The notes under the pieces: model-generated
Databases searched by the model: none
What the model was told of the DNA's origin: nothing
What the model saw: the letters and a program-made list of their open reading frames with translations, nothing else
Translations under genes and position numbers: made by a program
In this document: in pieces, positions 29,545 through 42,247 of the stretch
How the letters are laid out: each line of letters starts with the position of its first letter
Numbering within the stretch: position 1 is the stretch's first letter
From: Malus domestica
Taxonomy: Eukaryota > Streptophyta > Magnoliopsida > Rosales > Rosaceae
Direction: 5' to 3'
NCBI RefSeq assembly: GCF_042453785.1
Contig: NC_091663.1
Coordinates: forward strand, 35,514,001 to 35,578,000
DNA length: 64,000 bases

Positions 29545-30641
29545 GACCATCTCCAATGGTGACCTAAAACCTAAAAATATTTAGTCCAGAAAATTTAGGT
29601 AATTTTAGCCCAGAAACAGTTTTTCTGCTCCAACCATTTTGGCCTAAAATTTTAGCCCAAGATTATCAAAGAATGGATTAAGGCTAATTTTTTTTTTAAA
29701 TTAACTTTTAAAAAAAAATTATGTAGACTATCCTAAATTAATTATATGAACATTTTAACCTAAAAATATTTAAATTCCTATAAATTTTGAAAAATCACTA
29801 AATCAATACATGAAAATCATGATAAACCACATAAACTTAATACAAACGATATTTAATAAACCACATAAACTTAATACAAATGACAATTAATAAACCACAT
29901 AAATTTAAAGAAAAAAAAACCTTTCTATTTTGATTCATGCCTACGGCACTATCTTCACTAATAGAAATCCATGTCAAACATAAAGCAACATCTTCGTCAA
30001 ATGTCCAATTACGACCTCTAACATGCTTTTTTGCCATCTTGAAAATTTTGGAAATGAGAAGAAATTGTATAAAGAAAAATTGGAAGAATTGTAGGAGAAA
30101 AGTGAGTTTTGTGTGGATGTTTGAACAAATACATAGGTATTTATAGAATTTTTGGTTGAATTTTAAGTTAAATAATTTTTTAAAAATAATTTTAGCCGTT
30201 GGATTTAAATTTGGATCGTTAGATTTGATTATATTCGATTTAAGCCATTGGATTCAATAAATATATAAATATAAAAAAAATATTTGAACGTGGACCGTTG
30301 GATTAACCAATGGTCCAATTAAACTAGCCGTTGGATGAAGAAAAGTAGCCGTTGGGCTACAATAAGGTTGACAGCAAAGGGGAACAACCCACGTGGGTGG
30401 GCCTTCGGTTGGAAAAAAAAGGGTGCGTGAGGCGCGTTTGGGGACTGGGTTTTGGGGTGTGGGCTTGACAGCCCACTTTTCACTCTCATCCGTGTGTCCC
30501 ACTTCAATTTGTGGGCTAAATTGTGGCCGGTATTTGCTTTCCTTTTGGGTTTTAGGTTTTAGGTTTGGTTTAGGGTTTTGGTTGGAGTGGATTAGGGGGG
30601 GGAGCGAAAATTTAGGTTTTAGGTCACCATTGGAGATGGTC
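29545..30641. mobile_element. PIF/Harbinger-derived element, 1.1 kb
   Basis: Perfect inverted termini of about 30 bp begin 'gaccatctccaatggtgacc'. The TSD is TAA at 29542-29544 and 30642-30644, as usual for PIF/Harbinger. On the minus strand 29900-30037 encodes MAKKHVRGRNWTFDEDVALC and about 20 further residues. This resembles the start of the Myb/trihelix-like ORF1 protein of Harbinger elements, broken after exon-like sequence. No transposase domain is present. Confidence 0.8.
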
Positions 30642-30644
30642 TAA

Positions 30645-31426
30645 GTAAAGAGAGAAGATCCTCGCCGGATGCAGGGATTTCAAAGATCTTCTAATCATAT
30701 TCGTTCATTGTATATTATGCGGTCAATTTTTGTCAGGTACTATTTATATTCAATTTTAAATAAAAAAATTTACAATGATTTATGACCGCATGATATACGA
30801 TGAACGAATGTGATTGAAGGATCCCCAGGATCCTTATAAAAAGGATCCGATAAGGATCCTCCTGGTAAAGTTAATTATATGTATGATATACGATGAACGG
30901 ACAAGATTGATGGATCCTTGGGGTCTTCACCGCGAGGATCCGAATTCAAGTTAATTGTCACTCTGGCCACGTGGCACGTGGATGGATGTTGTGTGTCACC
31001 AAGGTGTCGTGTTCTAAACTAATCACAAATGTAACGGTAAAAGAAAAAAGTTTTTATCACAAATAGTTGGATTTTCACATAGCTACTGGTTTTTAATGAG
31101 AGTTTTATTAGGGACAAAGTCAAGAGGGTTCAATTGTCACTACCAATTTCGTTTTTCATGAGAGAATTCGATATATCGAGATAGATTGCCATTTTATTAA
31201 CAAAATTCAAGAAGGTCCAGTTGTGACTATATTCATTCTACACAATAGCCAACTGAGGTATTTACAAAGGCTTTGGTAAAAGTTGCATTATTGAAATTTT
31301 CGCAAGTTAGGAGTTCTTGATATTCACTATCCAATTTGAGAGGAAATGTCGAAAAGTCAATGAGATTCTTACCTTATAAGGATTGGTTGATAAAATAAAC
31401 TGCTTATTGCATAACTTTTCACTTTA
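30645..31426. other. Intergenic with repeated 'ggatcc' blocks
   Basis: About 30655-30870 and 30870-30955 carry related 'gatcctc' and 'cgatgaacg' blocks in inverted and direct order, probably small MITE remnants. No gene is seen. Confidence 0.45.
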
Positions 31427-31431
31427 GTCAT

Positions 31432-32418
31432 TATTGACCCTAAAAACTACCAAGCATACGTGGCGTGCAGGCCGAGTAACTAATGAGCTAACTACGTCAT
31501 TTGGTTGTATGCAAGCGTGCTAACTCGTCGGCCGAAGAGTAAAATATGTTGATGTTGCGTTGAGCGCACGGCTGACTTCTGAATCTCCCAACTACGGTCG
31601 AGGAAGGAACACGCGGCCTTCGAGTTTAAAAGCCTGAAGACAAGGCTACTAGTTCTGCGAAGTTCAATATTAAATTCGGCTCTTAAGGTGCCAAATGCAG
31701 TAACCTGGTAACACCTTACTTCGTCGAGAAGGCTGATGAGATAACTTCTTCCAATAAGGATTTGAAAATCCTTCTTGACCGAGACTTGGATAAATAACCA
31801 ATCGGCCTCGTCGCAGTGCTGTTTATCCAAATTGAAGATGCTCCGTGGTCGACTGATTCTATGGCTCTAGTGCTGTCTATCCAAACTTGGCACGGCTAGA
31901 TAATTGTGTAGAGTCCGACTGCAACTCTAACTTGTCGAATAAAATCTGACCCGTGGCACAGGTGCTAAAGCCTATCTTCAGATGGTTGATTCTTCAAAGA
32001 TGATAAAAGCCCATCTTGACTTATCCCATCGTAATTAAAAGCCTAGCCTAGCTAGGCTTTCTTTTCTTGTCATAATCCCATCACCCATCCATGCATCCTA
32101 ATCCCATTTAATGAATTTCAAACAATTTTAAATTCATTTCTTACTACTTGCCAATCTGTCACCACCACCACACGCCAGATATCCCAAATCAATTTGAATT
32201 GTATCACTTGCTTGGGGATATAATCTGCATCCTATCCATCCCATTTAAGAATATGCCAAGATAATTCATATTAAAAGATAATTATTATGATAAAAACTAT
32301 AATATTATCCTTTAACAATAACAAAAATTATCTCCACTTTTCCATCCGACAGTTGAGAACTGTACTCCCTCAACGACCTTGATTACACGGGCCGATGGTG
32401 TAAATTTGGGTCCAAACA
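31432..32418 (-). mobile_element. Solo LTR, 987 bp
   Basis: Same family as 833-2938: it begins TATTGACCCTAAAAACTACC (first G of TG changed to A) and ends GGTCCAAACA. The 5-bp TSD is gtcat at 31427-31431 and 32419-32423. It lacks the internal duplication of the other copy. Confidence 0.8.
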
Positions 32419-32423
32419 GTCAT

Positions 32424-33000
32424 AAACCCTGGTAATCGATCAGTAGTTGATGATTTTGTTCATCGTAAATCATTTTAGTTATTTTGTGAAAAATCTGTCA
32501 ATATTGACAAAAATATCGTTTAAAAAGTGATCACGTGGTCAAGTTAGGCTTTGGGAAGTTGCTTTTACTGAAATTTGATATTCACTCGCTAACTTGAAAA
32601 GTAAATGAGATTTTTACCTTATAGGGATTTGATTTAGAAAAGAAGAAAAAAAAAAAAATATATATATATATATATAAAAGGAAAAGACAAAAATAGTGAA
32701 ACATTCATAATTCCAAAATCGTCATCTCCCATTAAATTTTCAAATAAAATAGAAATTCACAGAAAAACCCACTCCGGTAACTCACTTCTTTTTTTAAAAT
32801 ATATTATTTTGTTTTTCTGCTTTTGTGTTTTCAAATAAAAAATAAAAATAAGCGTATGACAGAAAACTAGTAATTTATAATTTATATATAATTAACACAT
32901 CAGTTATTTTCCATTTTTGTAGAGCAAGATTGTAGGACGTCAGTTGTTTTAATCAAGGGTAGAAGAGACATTTCATCTGGCCTGCAATCCTCCGACAAAG
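32424..33000. other. Upstream region of bHLH gene
   Basis: This AT-rich DNA has an (AT) run at about 32655-32676. A leader exon of the bHLH gene probably lies at about 33000-33192, ending at a GT donor ('aaaag|gtaac'). Confidence 0.35.
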
Positions 33001-33708
33001 CTTAATTTCATCTCTCTGTTTGTACGTACTGTTCTGCTGCCCACGCCAAACACAATGCAGGCAAGAGCGCGCCAACACCTCGCTGCCATCTCTTCTTCTC
33101 TCCGCTGAAAAACCCTAAACTCCAAAGCTCCCCCTCCCCCCCTCTCCGCCGGAACCGCAAGCCGCTCTCGTGCTTCCGCTCGTCACAAAAAGGTAACATA
33201 TTTAAATCACAAGGCAACCCATTTCACTTCTTCCCATTTTCCCAGCACGATTCTGCCATTAATTCTTACATTTTTCTTAATTTTTCATTGTTTTGGCAAT
33301 TACCAGTTTTTCGTAGTAGTAGTTTTTGTTGAATGGTTATGCTTGTTTGTGATCTCTGGTTGAAGATTTTTTGTGGGTTCGTAATTGATTAGCAAGTTAA
33401 TTTTGGGTTAGCATGAAAAATGGGTTCTTAGTTACATCTTAAATAGGAATTTTTTTGCCACTATATTGTTTGGATTTGCGTACTAGCTTCCAAATTTCCA
33501 ATTGGGTTTATTGACATTGTTCTAGTGGTAGTAGAAATCCACAGCTCTACCTCATTTCACCATTCTTTTTAATTTGTTTGGTTTAAATAACTTATAGCAT
33601 ACAGAGCTTTAAAATTTCCATGAACATATGATTTGGGTTGGCATTGGTAGTAATGCCGTACTTCGCTCGTGCTTAGTTAAGATCGAAGATCCTTTGCATC
33701 GGGTTGGT

Positions 33709-35786
33709 ATGGAAGGGCAGAGTAGCCTCACCAACACCATACAAATGCTGTCAATGGGTTTCTGTGGGAATGCTGCGGATGATATCTCTGAGGCACTGGG
33801 ATACAATCTGAACCAACAGGTTATGATGGAGGCTGGAAGGACTGCGGATCAAACTGATGTTCTTTCTTTACCTTGGTGGATTCAACCCGAAAAGCCATCC
33901 CACAATTACGTTGAGTATCTAGCTGAGAGTTCAGCATTTGTCCCAAAGTCTCCTTGTGAAGATATGTGGGAAAGCATTCCTTCATCTGTTGTTAGCATAC
34001 ATGATGTTGGCAGGGTCTCTGAATTCCAACGAGATGGGTTGTACAGTGGTCTGGACAATGCTTGTGGTTCTAAATCAACTGATTTCTCTAGGGATATGGA
34101 CTCTTCAAAGGTAATAGTCTTGGAAATGCAACGTTACATTTGTCCGTTGAAATTAAGATGAGAAATCGAAAATATTTCTTTGGTTTGAAGCTCTTCCTTT
34201 CCTCTCTTTGATGGATAATGCTTATGGTTGGAACTTCCCTGTCTGGTTGACTCTATAATTGGTTTTTCTCACCCAATTCCTCGTTTTGGTTCTTGTAATT
34301 GAATTTTTTTGACAGATGAAACTTCTGAGCCTACATAATGACGAACTTGTGAATACACAACATCAGCTTCCCATGCAGGTTAAGTGAATTTTAACAGCTT
34401 TCTTTGATATCACATTCAGGTGCGATTGCCTCGAGCAATCAGTTCAACGATAGTGGTTTTTTTTTTTCTCTTTTGAGAACTTTATCATGATAATGCTGTG
34501 CAATGTACTTTCTGCAGTATCATACTTCAAGGACAGATAATCCAAATTGGGATAGCTATGATAGTGTTTCTCAAGTTGATCCAAGAGCAACAATTGACAC
34601 ACCTGGTTCTCTTTGCCAACCACATCACATTGTTTCGAAGCAGAGAACATTTTCATCTGAATATGTAAGCCTAGTGCTTTGAGTAGATAAACTGAACTGT
34701 CTAACAATCGTGTGACTTTCCACTCACATAGCAGACATCACCATTACCTGTTCTGTTCACCTCAAGTCATAATGTTTGTAAATTAATATAAATGGATTTT
34801 GTTGAACATTTTGTTGGAGATACATTAATTTCTATAACTGGTTTCTTATTTATTCAGAATCGCAGGATGCGAATCGGTGAAAGGCTCAGTGCATTGCAAG
34901 AACTGCTTCCAGAACCTGCAGAGGTATGTATGTGAAAGAAATGAATGTATGCAGTTGCTCATGTACTAGATGTCCATATAAACATAATTAGAGTTTCACA
35001 TGTAAATGTAATACATTCACCGACATATCATGCTTATCATAAAGATCAAATGTAGGCTTTACAGAGTAGGATTACAAATTTAATCGTGTCTTATATATGG
35101 CCTCGGATTCAATGCTACTATTAGGCAAACATATTTTTTGCGGAGAATGCGGTGAGATGTCCATCCATATAACTGGTTACTTTTGAATGTGTAGGGTCGT
35201 CAAGTATGTGTACTGGATGATGTAATTGACCAGATCAAGTTTTTGAAGCTTCAGATAAAGGTAAATCTGTCTCTTTACGCTGCAACTCCACAGGTTTGCA
35301 TGATTTTTACATGAATGAGCACCTTCTCTAAAATACAAACTGCAGTGTTGCGTCATCAGCAGATTGTATTCGGATTGTCATTGTTCTTACAGGAACAAGC
35401 CATGATTCTATGGCAGTTTTTTTTCTTCTTTTTACAAATAAGGATATTTATATTACTCATCTTTTCAGGACTTAAGTAGAAGCAGATTGGGAGGTGAACC
35501 GATTGCTGAACCTATTATTTTCCGTGAGGTAAATTCATCTATTCTACGCTCTGGGTTAAGGCAAAATCATCCGTCTTTCACATTATGCAAGGGAGATTCA
35601 TATGATCGATCTTTTTATGTTTCCCAGGGATATGGTCACTACTTTTGCCACCAGCAGATGCTGAATGAACCTCTCGAAGAAATGATCGGAAATTTACTGG
35701 AGGTAGATGTACTGGCAGCAAGCGAGCTGTTGGAGAAGAAAGGTCTTTTGCTGCTGCCAATGGAATACTCCGAAGATTCAGCTTGA
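33709..35786 (+). CDS. bHLH transcription factor, LRL/bHLH66-like
   Basis: Coding exons: 33709-34110, 34316-34378, 34518-34664, 34858-34923, 35195-35260, 35469-35528 and 35628-35786. All introns are in phase 0 with GT-AG ends, giving 320 aa. Residues about 198-250 form the bHLH: TFSSEYNRRMRIGERL, LQELLPEP, then VLDDVIDQIKFLKLQI. It is followed by SRSRLGG, which resembles the LRL (LOTUS/Arabidopsis root-hair bHLH) group motif, and by a Leu-rich C-terminal domain. In the basic region the Glu and the following Arg pair of the E-box contact set remain, but the usual His is replaced. The gap 35529-35627 is 99 nt, open and in frame, so it may be retained, giving a 353-aa form. An alternative upstream ATG at 33628 is in frame. 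The gene is nuclear and converges with the TVP38-like gene. Confidence 0.8.
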
Positions 35787-36222
35787 GTTTGTTAGATAGA
35801 TACTTTGCACACTACATAAATATCATGTTTAATGTTGCTCTTTTGTTGAATTTCATAAGATTTCATTAAAATACGAATTGTGACTTGCTGCACAAGTTTC
35901 TCGATGTGAATACTTGCAAATTGCGACGAGTTTGGCAAGCTTGGAATCTTGTTCTTACTGTGTAGCAACTGGTAAATCTCCTAACAAATTCACTTTTGGG
36001 GATTTCTCGTCGCGTAAGAGATGATGAATGCGAAAGCACGCAATTGAATTTGAAAACAAATCATTTCGGGTGCTGTAAATTGGAAGTGCTGTACACGAAT
36101 GCTGGAGAAGACAACCTTCTTCTCTTCTGCACATTTACACTTCATTCCTAAGCAAAAATATCACATCTATACGTAAATGACGAAAAACATTTACATTGAA
36201 TTTGCAGTTTCTTTTCGTGATA
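35787..36222. other. Shared 3' region of two convergent genes
   Basis: The bHLH gene (+) and the TVP38-like gene (-) end 436 bp apart. This space should hold both 3'UTRs; nothing else is seen. Confidence 0.5.
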
Positions 36223-38764
36223 CTATCTTAACCGGTCTGAGTCTATCCGGACTATGAGAGGCTTCCGAAGATCCAAGGACGAATCTGCTCCGATGGATAG
36301 CATTGAAGGGGACAAGATGCCTTCTATTTCAGCATTTTCAGCCACTGCTTTGTCCAATGAAGCCTTTGCAACTTTAGTAATGCAAGCCATTAGAATCACT
36401 GTGCAAGTAACACAAAGGAACTCAAAATTTAGCAAATGCTCGAAAGGAAACGAAATGATCTCATTCTCAGACAAAATTTACCGGTCAAAGAATGAGATAT
36501 CATGTTAACCACAAGAAAATTATCTATATCACGATTCAAGATAAAGAAAAAACACTCACCGGATATTCCAAAACCTAGGGCTATAAACACCTGCAACCAC
36601 AAGCCGATACTGATATCAATCGAAGAAGGAAAGGATGCAGTAGTCACGTAGCATTCCATACAGACGAGAAACTTTGAGTCCGTTGCACTCCTGTTAAAAT
36701 TTTAAAGCTCTAACGGTCATGCAGCACTTACCCAGTGAGTGGTTGAAACCCCATTCCACCCGTCTGTAACGTCTGAAAGATCCTTAAGTGTTGTACCAAC
36801 ATACACCAGTGCAAATGTGGTGGGCTGAAATATAAAAGCAGACCAGATTTCATCACTAGAATGACAGGGTTACTTATAAGTACTCTCTAATAGAATTGTG
36901 TTTCTAACACCAATGAGATGTAGGCGCTGAACTTTTCGGATTTAAAATTTAGATAGATCAGCAAATTATGAGCTCAGATGAAAAATGATCTTCATGGCTA
37001 AATCAGAATGTAAATAAAGCAAGTGAATACCATCATCCCCAACCAAGATGCCAGTACATAGTCCCCTAAGTTAACAGGAGTCACCGAGAGGAGGTAGTTC
37101 AGCATGTTAAATGGAACCAAAGGAGCAAGCCGAAGTAGCAGAACTATCTGTTGGGCAAACACCAAAAGAAAACGAAAGATCAGGAATTTCGTGGAGAAGA
37201 ATGAAAACCACAGAAGCAAGAATATAAGCTCAAATCAATTTTTTATAACTGTTTATATATAAGGTAACAGATGCATCGACCAATAGAATTTTTAAATTTA
37301 CTACTACTGCAATCAAAATGTAAGCCAGAGCAAAACCTGCTTACACGACATTGGCTCAAATCACTTTAAACTTTGTCCTAAGGAAGTTAACACTACTTAG
37401 AAGGTCTCAAGATTGCAAGGGGGGAATTTTCTCCTTGAAATACTACTCTATATATGCAGGGGTTTCTAAGTTCACATGAACTCTCACATGATCATATGAG
37501 TACAGTTTCATCACCCTCGGTTAATTATTCTGTGCTACGGATATGGCCCTGTCGGATTCTAAAATATTATTTTACTCATCAGAAATAGTAACAATATGTC
37601 TGAATATGTTGATGGTATTGGTCACTGTGACTGCAAGAATTCATCTTCTTTCCAACCACAGAATATATCACATCCCGGCATACTATGTCCAAAAACAAAA
37701 GGTTCAGAAATTATATGCCTTAAAACCAGATCTGTGAATTGCAATAGAAACAGCTTGAAACTTTGGATAATTCTTGAGTTTGGAAGTGACATAAGATCTT
37801 CCAATCTGCATGAAGATAAAAAGTTAAGATAAGCGTAAGTGTACAAAGCTGTTAATGACAGATACTATCAAAATCATTGGTCAAATCCACTATTTGGCTT
37901 ACAATGACAAAAGCATACACATCCAAGCACACATACAGAAGAACCGAGAAAATCAACGTCTTAAGAGACTCACTGTTCTTCCAAGAAAAAATGACGCCGT
38001 GGCACCTAATGTTGCACCAACAGAGTCGGCAACGAATCCAACAGGCAAGCCAAAAAGATAACCTCCACCAAGCTGGCAACAGAAAAACAAGTCAATCACA
38101 AAAGGGATCCCTCATCTTTCAACAACGGGGGTTAATTAACACCAAAATGTCAAAACTAAGATAAGTCCTACACTTAAGTCCACTATAAACGCGCACTAGA
38201 TAACGCATTAAAAGTCAAAATTTGGACAAGCTACAGATCTTCACCAATAATTACAAGTTTGAAGTTAGTTTTAGATGACAATTAAAGCAACCGGAAATCG
38301 GAAACTTTGGCTTACTGTAAGCACAGAAGCTGGAACAGAAAGGACTGTGAGAGGAATGTATGCAACAGCCCTGCAATTTCCCAAACCAAAATATGAGACA
38401 GATGATATGGTGAAATCAGATAGAGGAATGTACTACTTGAATATGCTCTTACATATACATATACATAGATATATACATCATTGATGTATGAATGCAAAAA
38501 AAGATAATTAAGGCTAAGTGAGATGAAACTTACAGCACAAGTGGACCCCAGGGGCCAAGATCCTGCTTAACCCATATCAAGAAGTCCTTCAAAAACTGGA
38601 TTAATAAGCAAATCAAACATGGGTTTAGCTAAATAAATTTACAAACTTTAACCAAAAATCCAACCTAAATCCTGCATTAAGCTCCACCCAAAATCCGGAT
38701 ATTACAGATTAAGCAGAAAACGTTAGCATTGGCAAAACAACACACTAAGAATGTATATACACAG

Positions 38765-38819
<55 letters not shown>

Positions 38820-39049
38820 GCCTGTTCGATGGGGAGGGTAACGCAGGCGGTGACGACGGCGGCGAGGAGGAAGATGAAGACGGCGGATCGGAAGGCGCAG
38901 GCCCAGGAGAGGTAGCGGAGTGCCATTAGCGACGAGAGCAGTCTACGACGCCAAGGCCTCAAATGTTTGTGGTGGTGGTCGTCGTCGTCGGCGGCGGCGG
39001 CGTCGAAAGTGTTGGTCCCATCATGCCTAAACGACAAGCGGACAATCAA
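36223..39049 (-). CDS. TVP38/TMEM64 (VTT-domain) membrane protein
   Basis: Nine exons: 38822-39049, 38534-38595, 38316-38370, 37974-38072, 37719-37805, 37031-37147, 36732-36824, 36560-36590 and 36223-36398. They join in frame to 315 aa. An N-terminal acidic/His stretch precedes a first membrane segment (FRSAVFIFLLAAVV). The VTT (SNARE-associated Golgi) region follows, with DLGPWGPLVL, AVAYIPLTVLSVPAS, GGGYLFGLPVGFVADSVGA, then LLRLAPLVPFNMLNYLL and WLGMMPTTFALVYVGT, and a last membrane helix and a hydrophilic tail. Members sit in Golgi/ER or plastid membranes; this family is related to lipid scramblases such as TMEM41B/VMP1. Introns 1 and 5 appear to use GC donors (CAG|gc and AAG|gc); no in-frame GT alternative keeps the conserved sequence. 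A GA microsatellite lies right beside the intron 1 donor. Confidence 0.85.
38777..38817. repeat. (GA)n microsatellite in intron 1
   Basis: About twenty GA units start roughly 4 nt downstream of the apparent GC splice donor of the TVP38-like gene, counted on the minus strand. Confidence 0.95.
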
Positions 39050-39659
39050 CGCTTGTGCGTTTGCCAGATTTAGCAGCTTTGACGATGGTCAGCTCCCGCC
39101 TTTTACTATTGCCATCACCTTTTTTAATCTCACATACATTGTAATTACTAATTCGGGTTATGTAATAAACTAATCTTATCTTAGGGATTGTTTAGTGGTT
39201 AAGATTAAACAAGATTAGAATTGAGTCCAAGTTATCTCAATCGAATTCACTCCTTTAAAATGATAAATTCTAAGTTTTATTCGCGTTCTATATTATTCAC
39301 TTCAAAATTTAATGAAGTGTTTCGATCCAAATGGATTCAATAAATAAGTCGTTATTTATCTTTCAAGTCCCATTGGACTATACTCTCAAAACTAATGAGA
39401 TAAATGCTCGCAAAGAAGCATTTATCTCATGAATTTAAAGTGTTCAAATATGTATTAGTAACTCGTAATACTTTGTTTGAATCTCTTTCCATGATATTGC
39501 TTGTTCAAATAGAAAACAAATCCAATTGTCATACCGGTATTGTTGTACATAAGGGTGACATTTTAGGTCCAATCTTTTAATCCGACCTAACTCATTCAAT
39601 AAAAATAAGCATTTGGGTGAGTGGTCGGGTCTTTAACGAATGGACCCGTTAATCATCCA
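39050..39659. other. Upstream of TVP38-like gene
   Basis: This AT-rich non-coding DNA probably includes the promoter and leader of the minus-strand gene. No specific site is supported. Confidence 0.4.
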
Positions 39660-39668
39660 TTATTTCAA

Positions 39669-39822
39669 GGGAAATTTAACGAAAAGCTTTTGGTACTATT
39701 TACTTTGACGAAAAACCACATTTTTACACTAAGAAGTCAATCATGGTACTATTCACTTTACCATTTATTTTGTTCTTTTCGTTAAAACTCAAAAATTTCA
39801 AGCTTTTTTCATTAGTTTCCCT
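39669..39822. mobile_element. Mutator-type MITE, 154 bp
   Basis: The termini 'gggaaattta' and 'agtttccct' are inverted. A 9-bp TSD, ttatttcaa, lies at 39660-39668 and 39823-39831. Related copies lie at 28567-28715 (truncated) and about 51480-51630. Confidence 0.7.
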
Positions 39823-40049
39823 TTATTTCAAAGGTCATTTTGGTTTCATCCACATACCATTAACTTTTGTTAGCACCAGTTAATTGAGGATAGTTTGTAA
39901 TTTCAAAAAAGAAAAACCTAATCAAGCCGCACTCCTCTCCTTTCACTCGACTGCATACGAATCTCAAACCCACACAATCACACTGTCACTCCTCTCGTCC
40001 TCTTCTGAACACGCGCAAACTGCAATCACTTTATCACTGATGTCAAGAG

Positions 40050-40862
40050 TGTTGGAATCCCACGTCAGTGGGTGAAAAAGAAAACCATGTGTTTAAATAT
40101 GATTGCCCCATTATAACGACACCGGTACTGTTCCCAATTTTACCACCTGTTCAATCTGTCAAATGTGGGGTTTTACCACAAAAGACCTCGGTATTAGTTA
40201 GAGTGAGGTAATCCTATTTAAAGTCATTGCTTTTCTTTTACCCCCACCGATGTGGGATTCTAACAATCCCTCTCACGTGTTACCTCATTTAGTGGTTCGC
40301 ATGTGGAGATCCACACATCGGCAATTGAAACTCAGAGGTTGACTCTATACCATGAAGAAAGTTGAGATTCTACCATAAAACCAATTCGCAATATGGGGAG
40401 TAGCCTAATCTCTTATAAGCCCATGCAAGATCCTTCCTCCCATCAATGTGAGACTCATTCTCAACACGTCCTCTCATATATGGCGAATTTTTAAGACTAA
40501 CACGTGAACAACACAACGGGTTGACGTCGAGCGCATGTGGCTGTTTGACTTCTCATATGAGACAACTTGCTCTGATACCATGAAGAAAGTTTAGGTTTCA
40601 CCATAAACCTAATTGGTAATATGGGGAGTAGCCCAACCTCTTAACAATGGTATCGGGCTTCACAAATTTCAACAACAGAAAATCAACATATATGTAGGAT
40701 TGCCCCACTCTAACAACACTAACATTGTATTCAACTTTACCGCATGCCCAATTCGTCAAGTGTAGAGTTTTATCACAAAATGTCTCGGTATTAGTTAGAA
40801 TGGGATAATTTTATTTAAAATCATTGCTTTTCTTTACCTCCACGAATGTGGGATTCTAATAG
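40050..40862 (-). mobile_element. Degenerate TRIM-like LTR remnants
   Basis: Two direct, diverged repeats (40050-40267 and about 40674-40862) share blocks such as 'gtctcggtattagtta', 'gtcattgcttttctt' and 'gtgggattcta'. Between them 'gctctgatacca' at 40569-40580 is the initiator-Met primer-binding sequence on the minus strand. A second site-like 'tggtatcgggct' lies on the plus strand at 40648. The mixture suggests nested or rearranged TRIMs. Related DNA is in PhzF intron 1 and at 23479-23608. Confidence 0.6.
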
Positions 40863-42247
40863 AAAGGGTGAAAGACAATAGCTCGGTGGAGGACATCGCT
40901 TCAGCTTGGACGATGTAAGCCTCAGTTTCCTTACTTTTATGTGCCTCCAAATGCACATGTCACAATCAAAATTTATTCTACATGTGATTAAAATATGTGT
41001 AATCTGTATTGAAATACAAAATTAAAAAAAAAAAGTGATCACGCTATGAACGGGTTGGATTTGGATGATTCATTAACTTAACAACCTGAATATTGAATGA
41101 CCCGTTAGCTTAACAAGTTCGTTTAAAGTCGACCCTGACCCAATAAAACTGATCCGTTTATAGGTCTAGTTGTATGTAGATCCCTATGCTTTTATCGAAA
41201 CCCAACCTGGTGGCAAGAGTGGGCTGTACCTTTTGGAATTTTTCATTAGTTTGGATTGAAAATTCCTACCCAAGTTATCGTCACAAAAAAAGGTTTCGGC
41301 CACTTGCATCAATCCACAGCCTTAATCTTAACCCACTAGGCCTAAAACAAGCTATGTGAAGCAAGTCCGTGCATTGCCATTGGGAGGGTGCATTTGGTAC
41401 ACACAAACCCTCGGTACACACAAACCCTCCCAATGCACTTTGGAAATCCGATTCATAGCTCAACATACTCCGTCAATAAGGGGCTAGCTTCTTCATCACC
41501 TCCGCTCGAAAACAATCCACATCATTGAGCCTGGCTTGCATATATTTTTCGTTTTAAGAAATGCTGGGCCTTGAGAACAATTTTTCAGTTTTCAAGCATA
41601 AGGGTATTGGGTACTAAATTGCAGGAGGAATGGCTAAAAGGCATGATCAAGGGCGAGACAGATAGTTGGCCAGCAAGATGTGGTCCTCCAAATAAAGGTT
41701 CATATGACATAAAATACCAAGCAAACTTGCACATCTTGATGCCCCTCTTTAAGTTTTAACCTTCATGTCTAGGGTCATGTGGTCCTTTGCGACAACCAAA
41801 CCCATTTGCATAGAATTAATGTGTATTCAATTGACTATAATAAGTTCCTCTTCCTACAAGAAAGAACTCCATTGAAACGCATATTTCATTTATGCGCTGT
41901 ATATCTCAAGTTACCATGAAGAACTTAGGTATGGACATTCCAGCCACATCATCAGTAGTGAACCTCTCATGAAAGTATGAGAATTCCCTTCCATTTTGGT
42001 CTCACCCGACCCCAAGCTGATCCCACCAATATATCGAATAGTGTAGCCCTACCGAAAAATTTTCTCCGAAGTATTCACTCATTGCCACGTGAGCCATGCA
42101 TAGCGGCATCTCCAATTTAGCTAACTCTAAACCATATTGCGCAATTGACTTGAAATAGGTTCAATACAATCCTCAACCCTACTAGTTAAACTTTAAAACT
42201 TATTGTGTGATTGACTTAAAATACCTCTATGCAAAATAGTACCTTTA
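40863..42247. other. Intergenic, no gene seen
   Basis: Only short frames occur. A 23-bp direct repeat ('cacacaaaccctc' type) lies at 41398-41430. No protein family was recognised. Confidence 0.4.

Noticed and set aside
39884..40075. 63-aa Ser/Leu-rich plus-strand frame
   Set aside because: It overlaps the edge of TRIM-like repeats and has no recognisable domain or splice context.
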